Shown here piece after piece: positions 1 through 10,188 of a stretch of 64,000 nucleotides of DNA. The position numbers were made by a program, and so were the translations under genes. Positions within the stretch are counted from its first letter, which is position 1; every line of letters starts with the position of its first letter. The DNA is taken from positions 180,416,428 to 180,480,427 of the forward strand of contig NC_050101.1 in assembly GCF_902167145.1 (NCBI RefSeq), written 5' to 3'. The notes beneath the pieces are model-generated. The model searched no databases and was not told the DNA's origin. It worked only from the letters and a program-made list of their open reading frames with translations. This DNA is from Zea mays. Its lineage: Eukaryota; Streptophyta; Magnoliopsida; Poales; Poaceae.

Positions 1-356
1 GGCTAAAAGGGGGGAACCCCCTCTGCGTCAAAATCAAAATTTTCAATCAAAAAGGCTTTTGCGTTCCCCTGGCTATGTCGGAAGCAGGACCCCAAGAAGC
101 GAACGCGGGTGCATGTAAGTGGCAAGGCTGACTGAGTCGAGGGACTCCTACGCCTCTGGGTTACGGATACCTCACTCGTCACCCACCACGAAAAGTGACT
201 CCTACTTGGGGAAGCCACCCTGCTACTGACGGGCGGGGCCGGACACGCAAAATGAAAGGAAAAGGGGCACGACTTTATGCAACGATAATAAAGTGCTCAG
301 GCCTCAGCGGCCGCAAAAAGACACACGTGCATCCAAAAGAAACTGCTCCGACAGAG

Positions 357-3300
357 TTAGGTGTCGCCCGGGGAAGGAGCCGCGCCTTCGGCTTCGTCCC
401 CGCCCTCGGCAAAGTCCACCCCGGCTTCGGACGACGGCGCAGGCGGGAGGATCTCTGCCTCGAAGGTGGTCGCCAGCACTGCGCTCGGACCCGCGGTGGC
501 CGCGTCGAGCCTATGGACTTCAGCCAGGGCGGCTTCATCTTCGTCAGGAAGGCAATACCCCTCGCTGACTCGCTCCAGGTCCACGATGTAGTGGGAAGCG
601 AGCACGGCGAAGGCCCGCCTGATGCCATGGTGTAGCGCCTCGCGAAGTCTGCCGCGCACATGATCGCCCAAGGCCTGCAGGCGACTTTGAGGGGAGCTTC
701 CTGAGGGGACGTCGCCGAAGCCAAAGACCCGGCAGAAGTCCGAGATGGCCTCAGACATGGCCACGTGGTCGGCCTCCCTCTGCTCGGCCGCCCCGACAAG
801 CGCCCTGGTGGACTCATCAAGGGCGGACTCAAGCTCTACGAACAGCCAGAACACAAGGCCTCAAACACAAGCGGAGGAAACAAGCTGAAACGAAAACCGG
901 AAATGGCCAGGACATACCTCCGGCTCGGGCACGCTGCTCCGAAGCTGCGGCCTGGGCTACGACTAGGTCTGCTGCAAGGGCTCCAGCCCGGCTTTCGGCC
1001 TCGGCAGCCCAGCCCCGGGATTGGTCTCGCTCATCGGCGACCTGGTCGAACTCTGACTGCCATCGCTGCACCTCTGCGCGTGCCGCTGCCGCCTCTGCGC
1101 GGGCCGCTGCCGCCTCTGCTCTCAGATCGGCGCAGAGCAACCGAAGGTCCGCCACTTCGGCGCCCTGCTGGGAGAGGCGCGCAGTAGCCCCGGCAAGCGA
1201 GGTCCTCAGGGATCGCAGTGAGCCCCAGATATCGACCTCGTGGCGGATGAACGACGACTTGGCGGCGCTCAGATCCGTCAGATCCTGAGGGAAGGAAGCG
1301 AGGCGTCACAAGAGACGCCTTGGTCACAAAAAGGTATGCCTGAAACCATTACCTGGAGGATTTTGGGGATGTCCCTGCAGAAGACCTCCAGCGATGACCA
1401 GAGCGACCCCACCGTTGCTTCGGCGCACTCACAGAGCTCGTCCCAAGGCTGCTCTTCCCGCTCATCGTCGAGAACGAAGAAGGAATCCGAAGCCCCACGG
1501 GTTCGGAACCGGAGCAACTGGCGCCGCCCCTCGGAGCTCCCCCGCGCAGCGACAAGGCTGCCGCTCAGTGGGACGGATCGCGTTTTCACGCCCCCCCTCC
1601 TCCGAGGCACCGAGCGCCGACGCCTCGGCCATCTCAGCGTCGGCAGCAACGGGTCGCTCCCCGACTGGGACGGCAGCGGCTTCAGCAGCAGTAGGCGCCG
1701 GCACCGACGGCATGTCCGGTGGGCCCAGGGCCACGTCTGCGCCAGCCGCCTCCTCCAGCACGATGGCCGCCTCGGCAGAAGAGCCGGCCTCGGGAACTCG
1801 CTCCACGGCGGCTGGTGCCGCCAGAGCCCCCCGCTATGGAGCGCCTTGCGAGAAGGTCAGCTGAACAGTGAGGCCCGGCGCGGCACTTGCTGCGGAAGCC
1901 GACGCCGTCTTAAGGGCCTTCCGGGGAGCCAGATCGGTCAGGCCATGGCTTCGCTTGCTGAGGAGGAAAGAAAAGTCGCGGTTGGGACATACGAATGAGA
2001 AGCCAGGACGAAGACGCCCCAAGATACTTACCCGCTCCGGGCCATGATCAACCGTGCCTGAGGGGAGGTCTCTCGGATCTCGACCCCCGAAGACACCGCC
2101 GAGGTCCGCCTCGCTGCCAGCTTCGGCATCACCCTCGCCTTGGGCACCATGGACGCCCGGGGGACGGACTGCCCGGGCGCTGCCACGGCGACCTGAGGGT
2201 CACCCTCCTGCGCTGCCGGCGTGGCCGACGACTCCCGAGAAACAGACGCCTCGGCCTGACTCCCCGGGGTCACCTCGACTTCCCTGGCCGAGGGGTCAAT
2301 TACCCTCTCGGTCTGCCCCCGCTCGTCGGACCGGGACCTCGGCGTCCCGACCCCGGGAACTGATGGCGCCAGCCCACTCAGGGGCTGGCTTGATGACTCC
2401 TGGCCTGGCCTCAAACCCGGGCTGAGGCCGAGGCGGGCAGCCATGTCATCGTCCTCGTCATCATCTTCATCGTCGTCGTCGTCAGGCATCTCCGGCGACG
2501 GCTCCCTCGGGAGCCCCTCCCTCTCCTGCCGACGACGGAGCTTCTCCAAGGCGTCTCGGGCCCGCGTCCGCTCGTGGGCCCGGGCTTTCTCCGCGTCCTT
2601 CTTCTTCTTCTCCTCCTCCGCGGCAACCCGCCGCACTGCTCGGTCCACCGCGTCCTCCGGGACCCATGGCCGGGAAGGCTTGTGCCACCCTACCTCCTGG
2701 AGACGGACGGAAATCCCGACCGTAAGGACCAAGGGCAACCTGACGCAAGGAGAAGGAAGGAGCGGACACTCACCAGGGTCACACACCCGTGGTCGGGGCG
2801 CATCAAGGGCTGAGAGAAGGCGCTGGCGTCCGGTTTTCCCAACGCGACGACCACCCGCCCGTGGAGAACGTCGATGGGAAGAGGATCCGAGGACATCCGC
2901 GAGCCCTCCAAGTCGGCCTCCGGTGTCATCTCCCAAAGCGGCAACCGCCGCTCCGCCAAGGGAAGCACCCTACGGCGGTGAATGGCGGCAATCACTCCCG
3001 CAGCAGTGAGTCCTCGTTTCCGCAACACCTCCAGGGCCTTAAGAAGGGGCTCGAGGTTTTTCTGCCTGTCGTGCGAGGTCCCGTAGCGCCAGGCATCGGC
3101 GGCGGAGGTGACCACTCGTTGAGAAAACGGCGGAAGCATCTCGTCGTCATTCCGGAGGTAGAACAACCGGCGCTGCCACCCTTTGTTCGAGGACGCGAGG
3201 ATGGCGGGGATGTATAGCGACGCCCGCGACTGCCTTAGCTGGAGAATGCAACCGCCGGCCCGCACTGCCGCGCAGACCCTTCTCTCTCCCGTCGGCGAAG

Positions 3301-3691
3301 CAAAAAGCTCCGCGGAGAAGAGATGAGTCCACAAGTCCCAGTGGGGGGCGATCCCCAAGTATCCTTCGCACAACGCTACGAAGATGGCGGCTTGCGAAAT
3401 GGAGTTGGGACTGAGGTTGTGCAACTCCACCTCATAGTTGTACAGGATCGCCCGCATAAAGCGGCTTGCCGGCACACCGAACCCCCGCTCGTGGAAGGAG
3501 ACGAAGCTCACGACGTACCCCGGCGGCGGGGACGGGGCGGTTCCGCTCGCGGGAGGAATCCACTCCGGCTGCCTCTCATCAGAGAGAGGGCGAAGTAAAC
3601 CCTCGGCAACAAGATCCTCCAGGTCCTCCACTGTGACTGTGGAGAAGGGCCATGGATCGCGCGGCGAGATGATGGTCACCCGGTCGGCCAT
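357..3691 (-). pseudogene. Five-exon antisense-strand gene of Huck-like element (putative gypsy-type transposon domain)
   Basis: This gene runs opposite to its host element. I infer five exons, 3691-2774, 2696-2032, 1957-1353, 1284-918 and 835-357. All four introns are GT-AG and reading phase is kept across every junction (0, 2, 0, 1). The start at 3691 gives MADRVTIISPRDPWPF. Exon 1 (306 codons) resembles the plant 'putative gypsy type transposon' domain (Pfam Transposase_28, from memory). Exon 2 has a charged helix rich in E, K and R followed by an uninterrupted Asp/Glu stretch. Exon 4 is a coiled coil with AAARAEAAAARAEV repeats. Exon 5 ends at TAA 357-359. The copy is broken: exon 3 has an in-frame TAG at 1834-1836 and one frameshift between about 1540 and 1640. 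The intact product would be about 1,010 residues. Its function is unknown; comparable antisense genes are known in Tat elements such as Grande. Confidence 0.72.
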
Positions 3692-3826
3692 CGCCGAGCA
3701 AAGGGGGTGGCGGCGGAAAGGACTGGGTGGGCGGTTTCCTTTTCTCCGGCTAAACCTCTCAGGTTGCGAAAACCTAAGAAGGAGGCGAGAAGCGGAGCAA
3801 AGGACCGTCGCCAGACCCTCCCCCGA

Positions 3827-3835
3827 GTATATAAA
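3827..3835 (-). promoter_or_regulatory. TATA-like box for the antisense gene
   Basis: The minus strand reads TTTATATAC about 135 bases upstream of the antisense start codon at 3691, a plausible distance for a short 5' UTR. The plus strand of the same bases reads TATATAAA, so direction is ambiguous. Confidence 0.35.
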
Positions 3836-5120
3836 GACCAAGGCGAGACCCGTTCAACGTTTCGACCGGACCCACCGCGGGATTCAAAAACCCGAGGCGA
3901 AACGGCCGTTCCTCGAACGGCTCACGCACGCGCAACGGCCGCCCCACAGACCGCTCGCCCCATCGCATTAACTCCGCGGCGGGACAGGCGGCGCCTCTGG
4001 CAGGAGAAGCGAGCGATGCTTCACCTTCGCCATAATGACCGCGTCAAAAATGGTACGCCACGTCATTCGATTTCGTATCCTTTTCCTTTTTCCTCTTTCT
4101 CTCTCTTACAACAGGGACCGGGAAAGGGGGATACCCCGAAAAGGATCCTTCTCCGTGAAGGAAACAGGCTCCGAGCCTCCCTACTGATCAGAGTTTCGAA
4201 GGCTAGCCCCTTAGAGGGGTTCAACAGCCGCCTCAGAGCACGTGGGCTCCACACCCACTACTGGTCAGAGGTTCGAAGGCCGGCCCCTCGGAAGGGTTCA
4301 ACGGCTGCCTCAGGCCACTCGGGCTCCACGCCCACTACTGATCAAGGGTTCGTAGGCTGGCCCTCGAAGGGTTCACAGCCGCCTCAGACGCAGAGCGAGC
4401 GATGACCATGGGTACGTTCAATACATAACCAAGGCTCGGGCTACGCTCCCGAGGTACCCTAGGACATTTCCGAGACCAACGGGAACGATCTTGTAACGGA
4501 ATCCCATCAGAGGGAGGCATCGAGCCCTCGGACCCCGTCGACCGGGGACAGGGTCCGGCAGATCACCCGCAGGTACTTTTGGGCGCGCCTCTGGGCCTCT
4601 AGCCGACCCCTAACAAATGGGGCACGGACGTCCGCTCGGATTACCCGCCAGCAGCTCACCGGAGACACCATGTTCGACGCCCACCAAGGGCAACATGACG
4701 CTTTCCCCCCTCCTCCTTGCGGAAAGGCGACGCAGGGGCGTATGTAAAAAAGTCGAGTCTGTCCCTGATCGTCATCTCGCCCTGTGCAGAGGCTCGGGGG
4801 CTGCTCTCGCAAACCCGGCTCTGGCCAAACCGTTGACAGCGTCAACATACCAGCCCGAGAACTTGGAACCCGACCGTGCACCCGGGCTACGGCCAGCTCG
4901 CATGAGGGAACGACCAGACCAGCTGAAGCATTGCGCGAGGCATTAAGACCTCGGAGGAGTCAAACCACTCCTCCGAGGCCTCGGGGGCTACACCCGGCGG
5001 GTGCGCTCGCGCGCACCCACCGGAACAAAACGCAACCAAGAAAGGCTAGTCCCCTTGCAAAAAAGTGCGACAAAAGCCTCCAAGCGAGTGTTAACACTCC
5101 CTTCGAGGCTCGGGGGCTAC
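3836..5120. other. Non-coding 3' region of Huck-like copy 1
   Basis: No credible coding sequence is seen. The stretch matches, in reverse complement, 44184-45413 of the second Huck-like element. It holds several imperfect copies of a 60-70 bp motif around 4190-4390 (GGTTCGAAGGC...GGGTTCA...CAGCCGCCTCAG). It ends with the purine-rich CTCGGGGGCTAC immediately before the LTR, which is the likely polypurine tract. Confidence 0.6.
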
Positions 5121-6828
5121 TGTCGGGGACGATAATTAGGGGTACCCTCAAGACTCCTAATTCTCAGCTGGTAACCCCCATAAGCATAAAGCTGCAAAGG
5201 CCTGATGGGTGCGATTAAGTCAGGGATCGATCCATTCGAGGTACTCGATCATGCCTCGCCCGAGCCTAGCCTCGGACAAGGGCAGCCGACCCCGGAGGAT
5301 CTCCGTCTCGCCCGAGGCCCCCCTCCAGCGACGAACATACTTCCGGCTCGCCCGAGGCCCTGTCTTCGCCAAGAAGCAACCCTGACCAAATCGTTGCGCC
5401 AACTGACCAGATCGCAGGAGCATTTAATGCAAAGGTGGCCTGGCACCTTTATCCTGACGCGCGTCCTCCAGTCGACAGAGCCGAAGTGACCGCAGTCACT
5501 TCGCCGCTCCACTGACCGGCCTGACAGAAGGATAGCGCCGCCTGCGCCGCTCCGACTGCTATGCCGCTTGACAGAGTGAGGCTGACAGGCAGTCAGGCCC
5601 GGCCTCAGGCACCATAGGAAGCTCCGCTTCGCCCGACCCCGGAAGACGGCGAACTCCGCTCCGCCCGACCTAGGGCTCGGACTTGGGCTCAGCCCCGGAA
5701 GACGGCGAAATTCGCTCCGCCCGACCCAGGGCTCGGACTTGGGCTCAGCCCCGGAAGACGACGAACTCCGCTCCGCCCGACCCAGGGCTCGGACTTGGGC
5801 TCAGCCCCGGAAGACGGCGAACTCCGCTCCGCCCGACCCAGGGCTCAAACTTGGGCTCAGCCCCAGAAGACGACGAACTCCGTTCCGCCCGACCCAGGGC
5901 TCGGATTTGGGCTCAGCCCCCGAAGACGACGAACTCCGCTCCGCCCGACCCAGGGCTCGGACTCGGGCTCAGCCCTAGAAGACGGCGAACTCCGCTTCGC
6001 CCGACCCCAGGGCTCGGACTCAGCCCTGGCTTCAGCCGACGGTCTCCGCCTCGCCCGACCCAGGGGCTCGGACTCAACCTCGGCCACGGAAGACAGACTC
6101 GACCTCGACCTCGGAGGAGCCTCCACATCGGCCAACCTAGGGCGCGGGCCGACCACGTCAACAGGAGGCGCCATCATTACCCTACCCCAAGCTGGCTCAG
6201 GCTACGGGAAACAAGACTGGCGTCCCATCTGGCTCGCTCCGCCAGACAAGCAATGATGGCGCCCCGCACGCTCTATGACGATGGCGGCTCTCAGCCCCCT
6301 TACGGAAGCAAGAGAACGTCAGCAAGGACTCGACAGCCCCGACAGCTGTCCTTCCGCCAGGCTCCAGCGCTCCTCTGACGGCCACGACACCACACGAACC
6401 GGGTGCCAAAACCTCTCCGGCTGCCACGACGGCATGTACTTAGGGCGCTAGCTCTCCTCCGCTAGACACGTAGCACTCTGCTACACCCCCCATTGTACAC
6501 CTGGATCCTCTCCTTACGCCTATAAAAGGAAGGACCAGGGCCCTCTTATAGAGGGTTGGCCGCGCGGGGACGAGGACGGGACATGCGCTCGCGTGAGGCC
6601 GCTCGCTCCCTCTCCCGCGTGGACGCTTGTAACCCCCTACTGCAAGCGCACCCGACCTGGGCGCGGGACGAACACGAAGGCCGCGGGATTCCCACCTCTC
6701 TCACGCCCGTCTCCGGCTGCCTTTCTTCCCCCCTTCGCGCTCGGCCTCGCGCCGACCCATCTGGGCTGGGGCACGCGGCGACATTTCACTCGTCGGCCCA
6801 GGGACCCCCCGGTCTCGAAACGCCGACA
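5121..6828 (+). repeat. 3' LTR of Huck-like copy 1
   Basis: The LTR is bounded by TGTCGGGGAC and CGCCGACA. At 1,708 bp it is about 145 bp longer than the 1,563-1,564 bp LTRs of the second copy. The excess is explained largely by extra 56-bp tandem units at 5651-6042. A CTATAAAAGG TATA box lies near 6521-6531, upstream of the likely R region. Confidence 0.85.
5651..6042 (+). repeat. 56-bp tandem repeat in Huck LTR, seven units
   Basis: Units start at 5651, 5707, 5763, 5819, 5875, 5931 and 5987 with the phrase GAACTCCGCTCCGCCCGACC or a close variant. Each contains CTCGGACTTGGGCTCAGCCC. The second Huck has the same unit in its two LTRs (about 43500-43680 and 55540-55725) in fewer copies, so this is a variable-number repeat in U3. 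Confidence 0.9.
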
Positions 6829-8524
6829 AATACATTAATATAAACATGTGTTTATTCAAATACATAATCTATGAAACATCAATACATTAATCAATGAAAC
6901 ATCAATACATTAATATAAACATCAATACATAGTTTTATAATTTTATACCTTGAGACAGTGGCGCGCGGGGGAGACGGCGGCCCGGGGAGGCCGCGGCTTG
7001 GGGAGGGCGGCAGGACGACGGTGGCGCGGCGAGCCTGCGGCGCGCGGCGGGCGCAGGCAGGCGCGGGGAGGCGCGGGGAGACACGGGGAGGCGGCGGCGA
7101 GTGGACGACGCGGCGTGACAGAGAGAGTGAGAGGAGAGAAAGAAGGAGAAAGAAGAACGCGCGGGCAATTTATTTTCTTTCTTTGCCGAGTGCCAACGAT
7201 CTGGCACTCGATAAAGATTTTTTTAAAAAATTTTAAAATATTCTTTGCCGAGTGTCCCCGTTGTGACACTCGGCAAATATTCTTTAATTACTATTTGCCG
7301 AGTGTCTACCAGCTGGCACTCGGCAAAGCCTGCTTTGCCGAGTGTCATTTGTGGACACTCGGCAAATTACATTTTTATTTTTTTATTTTCCCAACTAAAT
7401 TTTTTGTGGTGTGTTCCTACACTATATAGACCTACATGTACCATTTTGAGACAATTAGAAAAGTGTTTTCAATCGTTAGTAGATTTAGTTCGTTTATTTG
7501 AATTTCTTCGGAAAATTCAGATTTGAACTGCAGGTCACTCGAAACTTGAAAAAACGTGCATGCAAAAATAATATTCATGTTACTTAGCATAAGTTACGAC
7601 CGATTCCAGGAGCGGGCCGGAAACTTCGAGCAACATGCTCACTAAACATGGTCGTGAACTTACCATCCACATGTTTTAAAATTGTATAAAACACAAACAA
7701 AGTCAGAAAATCATGAAACTTTTCAACATGTCATGATATCATAAATAGATGTTGTGATAAAAATTTTACAATGTTTGGAGAAAGTTGTGAGACACTATGT
7801 GTAGAAACCTAAGAAGACTACACATGAAATCATAGAGTTTCAATGTGGATCTCTTAGGTTTCTACACATAGTGCGTCACAGTTTTCTCGAAACTTTTTCA
7901 AATTTTTATCATAGCTTGTACATATGATATCATGACACATGGAAAAGTTTCATGATTTTCTGACTTTGTTTGTGTTTTATACAATTTTAAAACATGTGGA
8001 TGGCAAGTTCACGGCCATGTTTAGTGAGCATGTTGCTCGAAGTTTCCGGTCCGCTCCTGGAATCGGTCGTAACTTATGCTAAGTAACATGAATCTCATTT
8101 TTGCATGCACAATTTTTCAAATTTCGAGTGACCTGCAGTTCAAATCTGAATTTTCCGAAGAAATTCAAATAAACGAACTAAATCTACTAACGATTGAAAA
8201 CTCTGTTATAATTGTCCACAAATGATACATGTAGGTCTACATAGTGTAGAACATACCACAAAAAGTTTGGGAGACAAAATCTAAAAAATAAAAATATGCT
8301 TTGCCCTCGGCAAAGGCTGACAACCGTCAGCTCTAGGACGACCGCTGACGGCCCTTTGCCGAGCGCCACAGTTGCCGAGTGTTTGACACTCGGCAAACAT
8401 ATCTTTGCAGAGTGTTCTCCTATGCCGAGTGTTCTGCACTCGGTAAACCACCTCGTTACCGAGAGCAGGAATTTGCCGAGTGCCCGACAAAAGGCACTCG
8501 GCAAAGTCCCGGATTCCGGTAGTG
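6829..8524. mobile_element. CACTA (En/Spm-type) transposon, right end with foldback structure
   Basis: The right terminus, read inward on the minus strand, is CACTACCGGAATCCGG followed by GACTTTGCCGAGTG, a CACTA terminal inverted repeat with TTTGCCGAGTG subterminal repeats. The target is confirmed by the undamaged Tekay LTR: GTT (8525-8527) follows the end, and the equivalent site at 40041-40043 is a single GTT. The left end is not in the window because the Huck at 1-6828 sits inside this element. No transposase is seen. 6950-7160 is a GC-rich purine block with no recognisable product, and 6830-6945 is AT-rich with short repeats of AAACATCAATACATTAAT. Confidence 0.82.
7366..8300. repeat. Long inverted repeat (about 450 bp arms) inside CACTA
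   Basis: The left arm, about 7366-7816, is the reverse complement of about 7851-8300 with high identity. Matching blocks include TAGACCTACATGTA, CAATCGTTAGTAGATTTAGT, CTGCAGGTCACTCGAAA, AAGTTACGACCGATTCC and AAAATCATGAAACTTTTC. The spacer is only about 34 bp (7817-7850). TTTGCCGAGTG repeats in both orientations flank both arms. Confidence 0.88.
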
Positions 8525-10146
8525 GTTCCACACGGGGCTCGCAATTACGGCTAAGCGAGAGAGGGGAAAAGACGGTCGCGTCTACGGTCGAGAAGCGATC
8601 ACATTACATAATTATAAATTAAACCACTCGTTTATCAGAAGGGCATTAATTTTGACATTGCGTTAAGCATAAAGTAAGGTCATGTTCCCCATTTAATCGT
8701 TATAAATAGACAAAAATGAATGAAAGGGATTGGTCGTACGGTGAGACGTACGATACAACATTTAAATTGAAATAAGAAATAAATGACTCGCTGCACGACA
8801 GAGCGCGCAACGGGATTCTTGCATTAATTAAAGATAAACGTTAAGCGTTGCGCGACGAAACGCACGACGGCTTACGTCAACAGAACTGCATTTAAAACGA
8901 ATCGTCGCGCGACGAAGCGCGCAACACAGCACTGTAATAAATATAAATTTTAAAAGGATCGCCGCGCGACAAAGCGCGCGACGCAACACATTAATAAAGA
9001 TGAAATTAGAATGAACCGTCGCGCGACGAAACGCGCGACGCAGCACATTGACTAAACAAAATTAAAATTGATTAAACGAGGGTTAAACAAAGCGCGACTA
9101 CAGTCGCACGCTGCGCGAGCCGAGGGCACGCGAACCGTGCAGGCGCGCGGGGCGCGAGGCCGGGGCACGGGCTCGGGCAGGGGCGTGCGAGGGAGCAGCC
9201 GAGGGCACGACCGAGGGCACGGCGCGGGGACTAGGGCGCGGCCACCGGCGCGCGGGGCCGAGGCGCGGGGCGTGCGGCGCGGCCGCCAGCGCGCGGGCTC
9301 GCCGGGGCAGGGGCTCGTCGGGGCCGGGGAGGGCGCGGCGCGGGGAGGGGCTTGCCGGGGGCGCAAGCGCGCGGGGAGGGGAGGGGCACGGGTGGCCGAG
9401 CTCGCCGGGGCAGAGCTCGCTGGGGTGCGGGACGCGGAGGGGGGGGCGGCGCGGGCGGGGGAGGGCGCGCGGCCAGGGGCGCGGCGGGCGCGGGGCCAGG
9501 GTGCGGCTCGCCGGGGAGGGGCTGGTCGGCGGCCAGCGCGCAGGGTGCGGAATGGGGAGGGGGTGTGATGGGGTGGGACCCGCCAGGGGGCGTGCGCGAC
9601 GAGGATAGGGGAGGGGCGCGTCCAGGGGAAGAAGAAGGGAGGGGGAGGAAGGAGAGAGAAGGGAAGGGGAGGGGAAAACTCACCTTCGGGGATCCAAATT
9701 CTGGCGATCTCGACTCCAAACCCTAGGGCACCACGGGGAGAGAGAGAGAGAGGTGGAAGAGGGAGAGGGAGGTTACTGCGCTGGAGAAATCAAATGAGAC
9801 AAATGGATCAGGGGGAGGGAGGGGGCGCGCGGGCCGGACTGGGCCGGGCTGGGCCACATCGTAGTTCGAAACCCACAACACGCACGACCACTAAACGAAA
9901 TCCAATCGCGAACCGAAATCCGAAACGGGACAACACGAACACGCGACATCAGACAAAGAAATGCGCTTCAGCATGATGCAATACCCATGACACTTAGATT
10001 TTGTTTATATATGACACGGACACCTGTCACTATACTGGTTTGAAATTGGGAAGAAGGAGCGAAACAGGAAGAGAAAAGAGAGTAACGCCCAAATTTAGTG
10101 AGTGAAAAGAAGAAAAAAATTCTACCCCCAAATTCAGGGCGTTACA
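8525..10146 (-). repeat. Tekay-like 3' LTR, truncated by CACTA insertion
   Basis: Matches 40041-41890 of the 5' LTR. The 1.5 kb that should follow (equivalent to 38562-40040) lies beyond the CACTA and outside the window. This copy is about 230 bp shorter over the shared part, because the G-rich block (about 9100-9600) and the CGTCGCGCGACG repeats (8800-9055) have fewer units. Confidence 0.85.
8800..9055 (-). repeat. About 60-bp palindrome-bearing tandem repeats in Tekay LTR
   Basis: Degenerate units alternate an AT-rich spacer (CACATTAATAAAGATGAAATT type) with the palindromic core CGTCGCGCGACG. The other LTR has the same array at 40300-40625 with about one extra unit. Confidence 0.75.
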
Positions 10147-10169
10147 AACCTATTCCCCTTAAAAGAATC
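10147..10169 (-). promoter_or_regulatory. Polypurine tract of Tekay-like element
   Basis: The minus strand reads TTTTAAGGGGAATAGGTT directly before the LTR start TGTAACGCCC. This is the plus-strand priming site for reverse transcription. Confidence 0.7.
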
Positions 10170-10188
10170 TCTCCCTCGAGATTCAGGG

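Larger units (their letters stand above)
1..6828 (+). mobile_element. Huck-like Gypsy (Tat lineage) retrotransposon, 3' part, copy 1
   Basis: This is the 3' portion of an LTR retrotransposon whose gag-pol lies off the left edge. The LTR reads TGTCGGGGAC...ACGCCGACA on the + strand, which sets the orientation. The non-coding stretches match the reverse complement of the complete element at 42620-56226: 1-180 resembles 47760-47960, 3900-5120 resembles 44184-45413, and the LTRs match. The 5 bp after the LTR, AATAC (6829-6833), should be the target duplication, but the partner lies outside the window. The insertion target is the CACTA element that continues to 8524. The Huck name is recalled from the LTR start and from the size of the complete relative. 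Gyma, Flip and other Tat families are less likely alternatives. Confidence 0.8.

Noticed and set aside
5683..6378. Repetitive 231-codon frame over the Huck LTR tandem repeat
   Set aside because: A 56-bp unit is not a multiple of three, so the peptide cycles through frames; it is a by-product of the repeat.
9068..9720. Long overlapping open frames in the GC-rich Tekay LTR (both strands), repeated at 40768-41440
   Set aside because: They arise from G-rich tandem sequence with few stop codons, encode only Gly/Arg/Ala or Pro/Arg-rich peptides, and shift in length between the two LTR copies.
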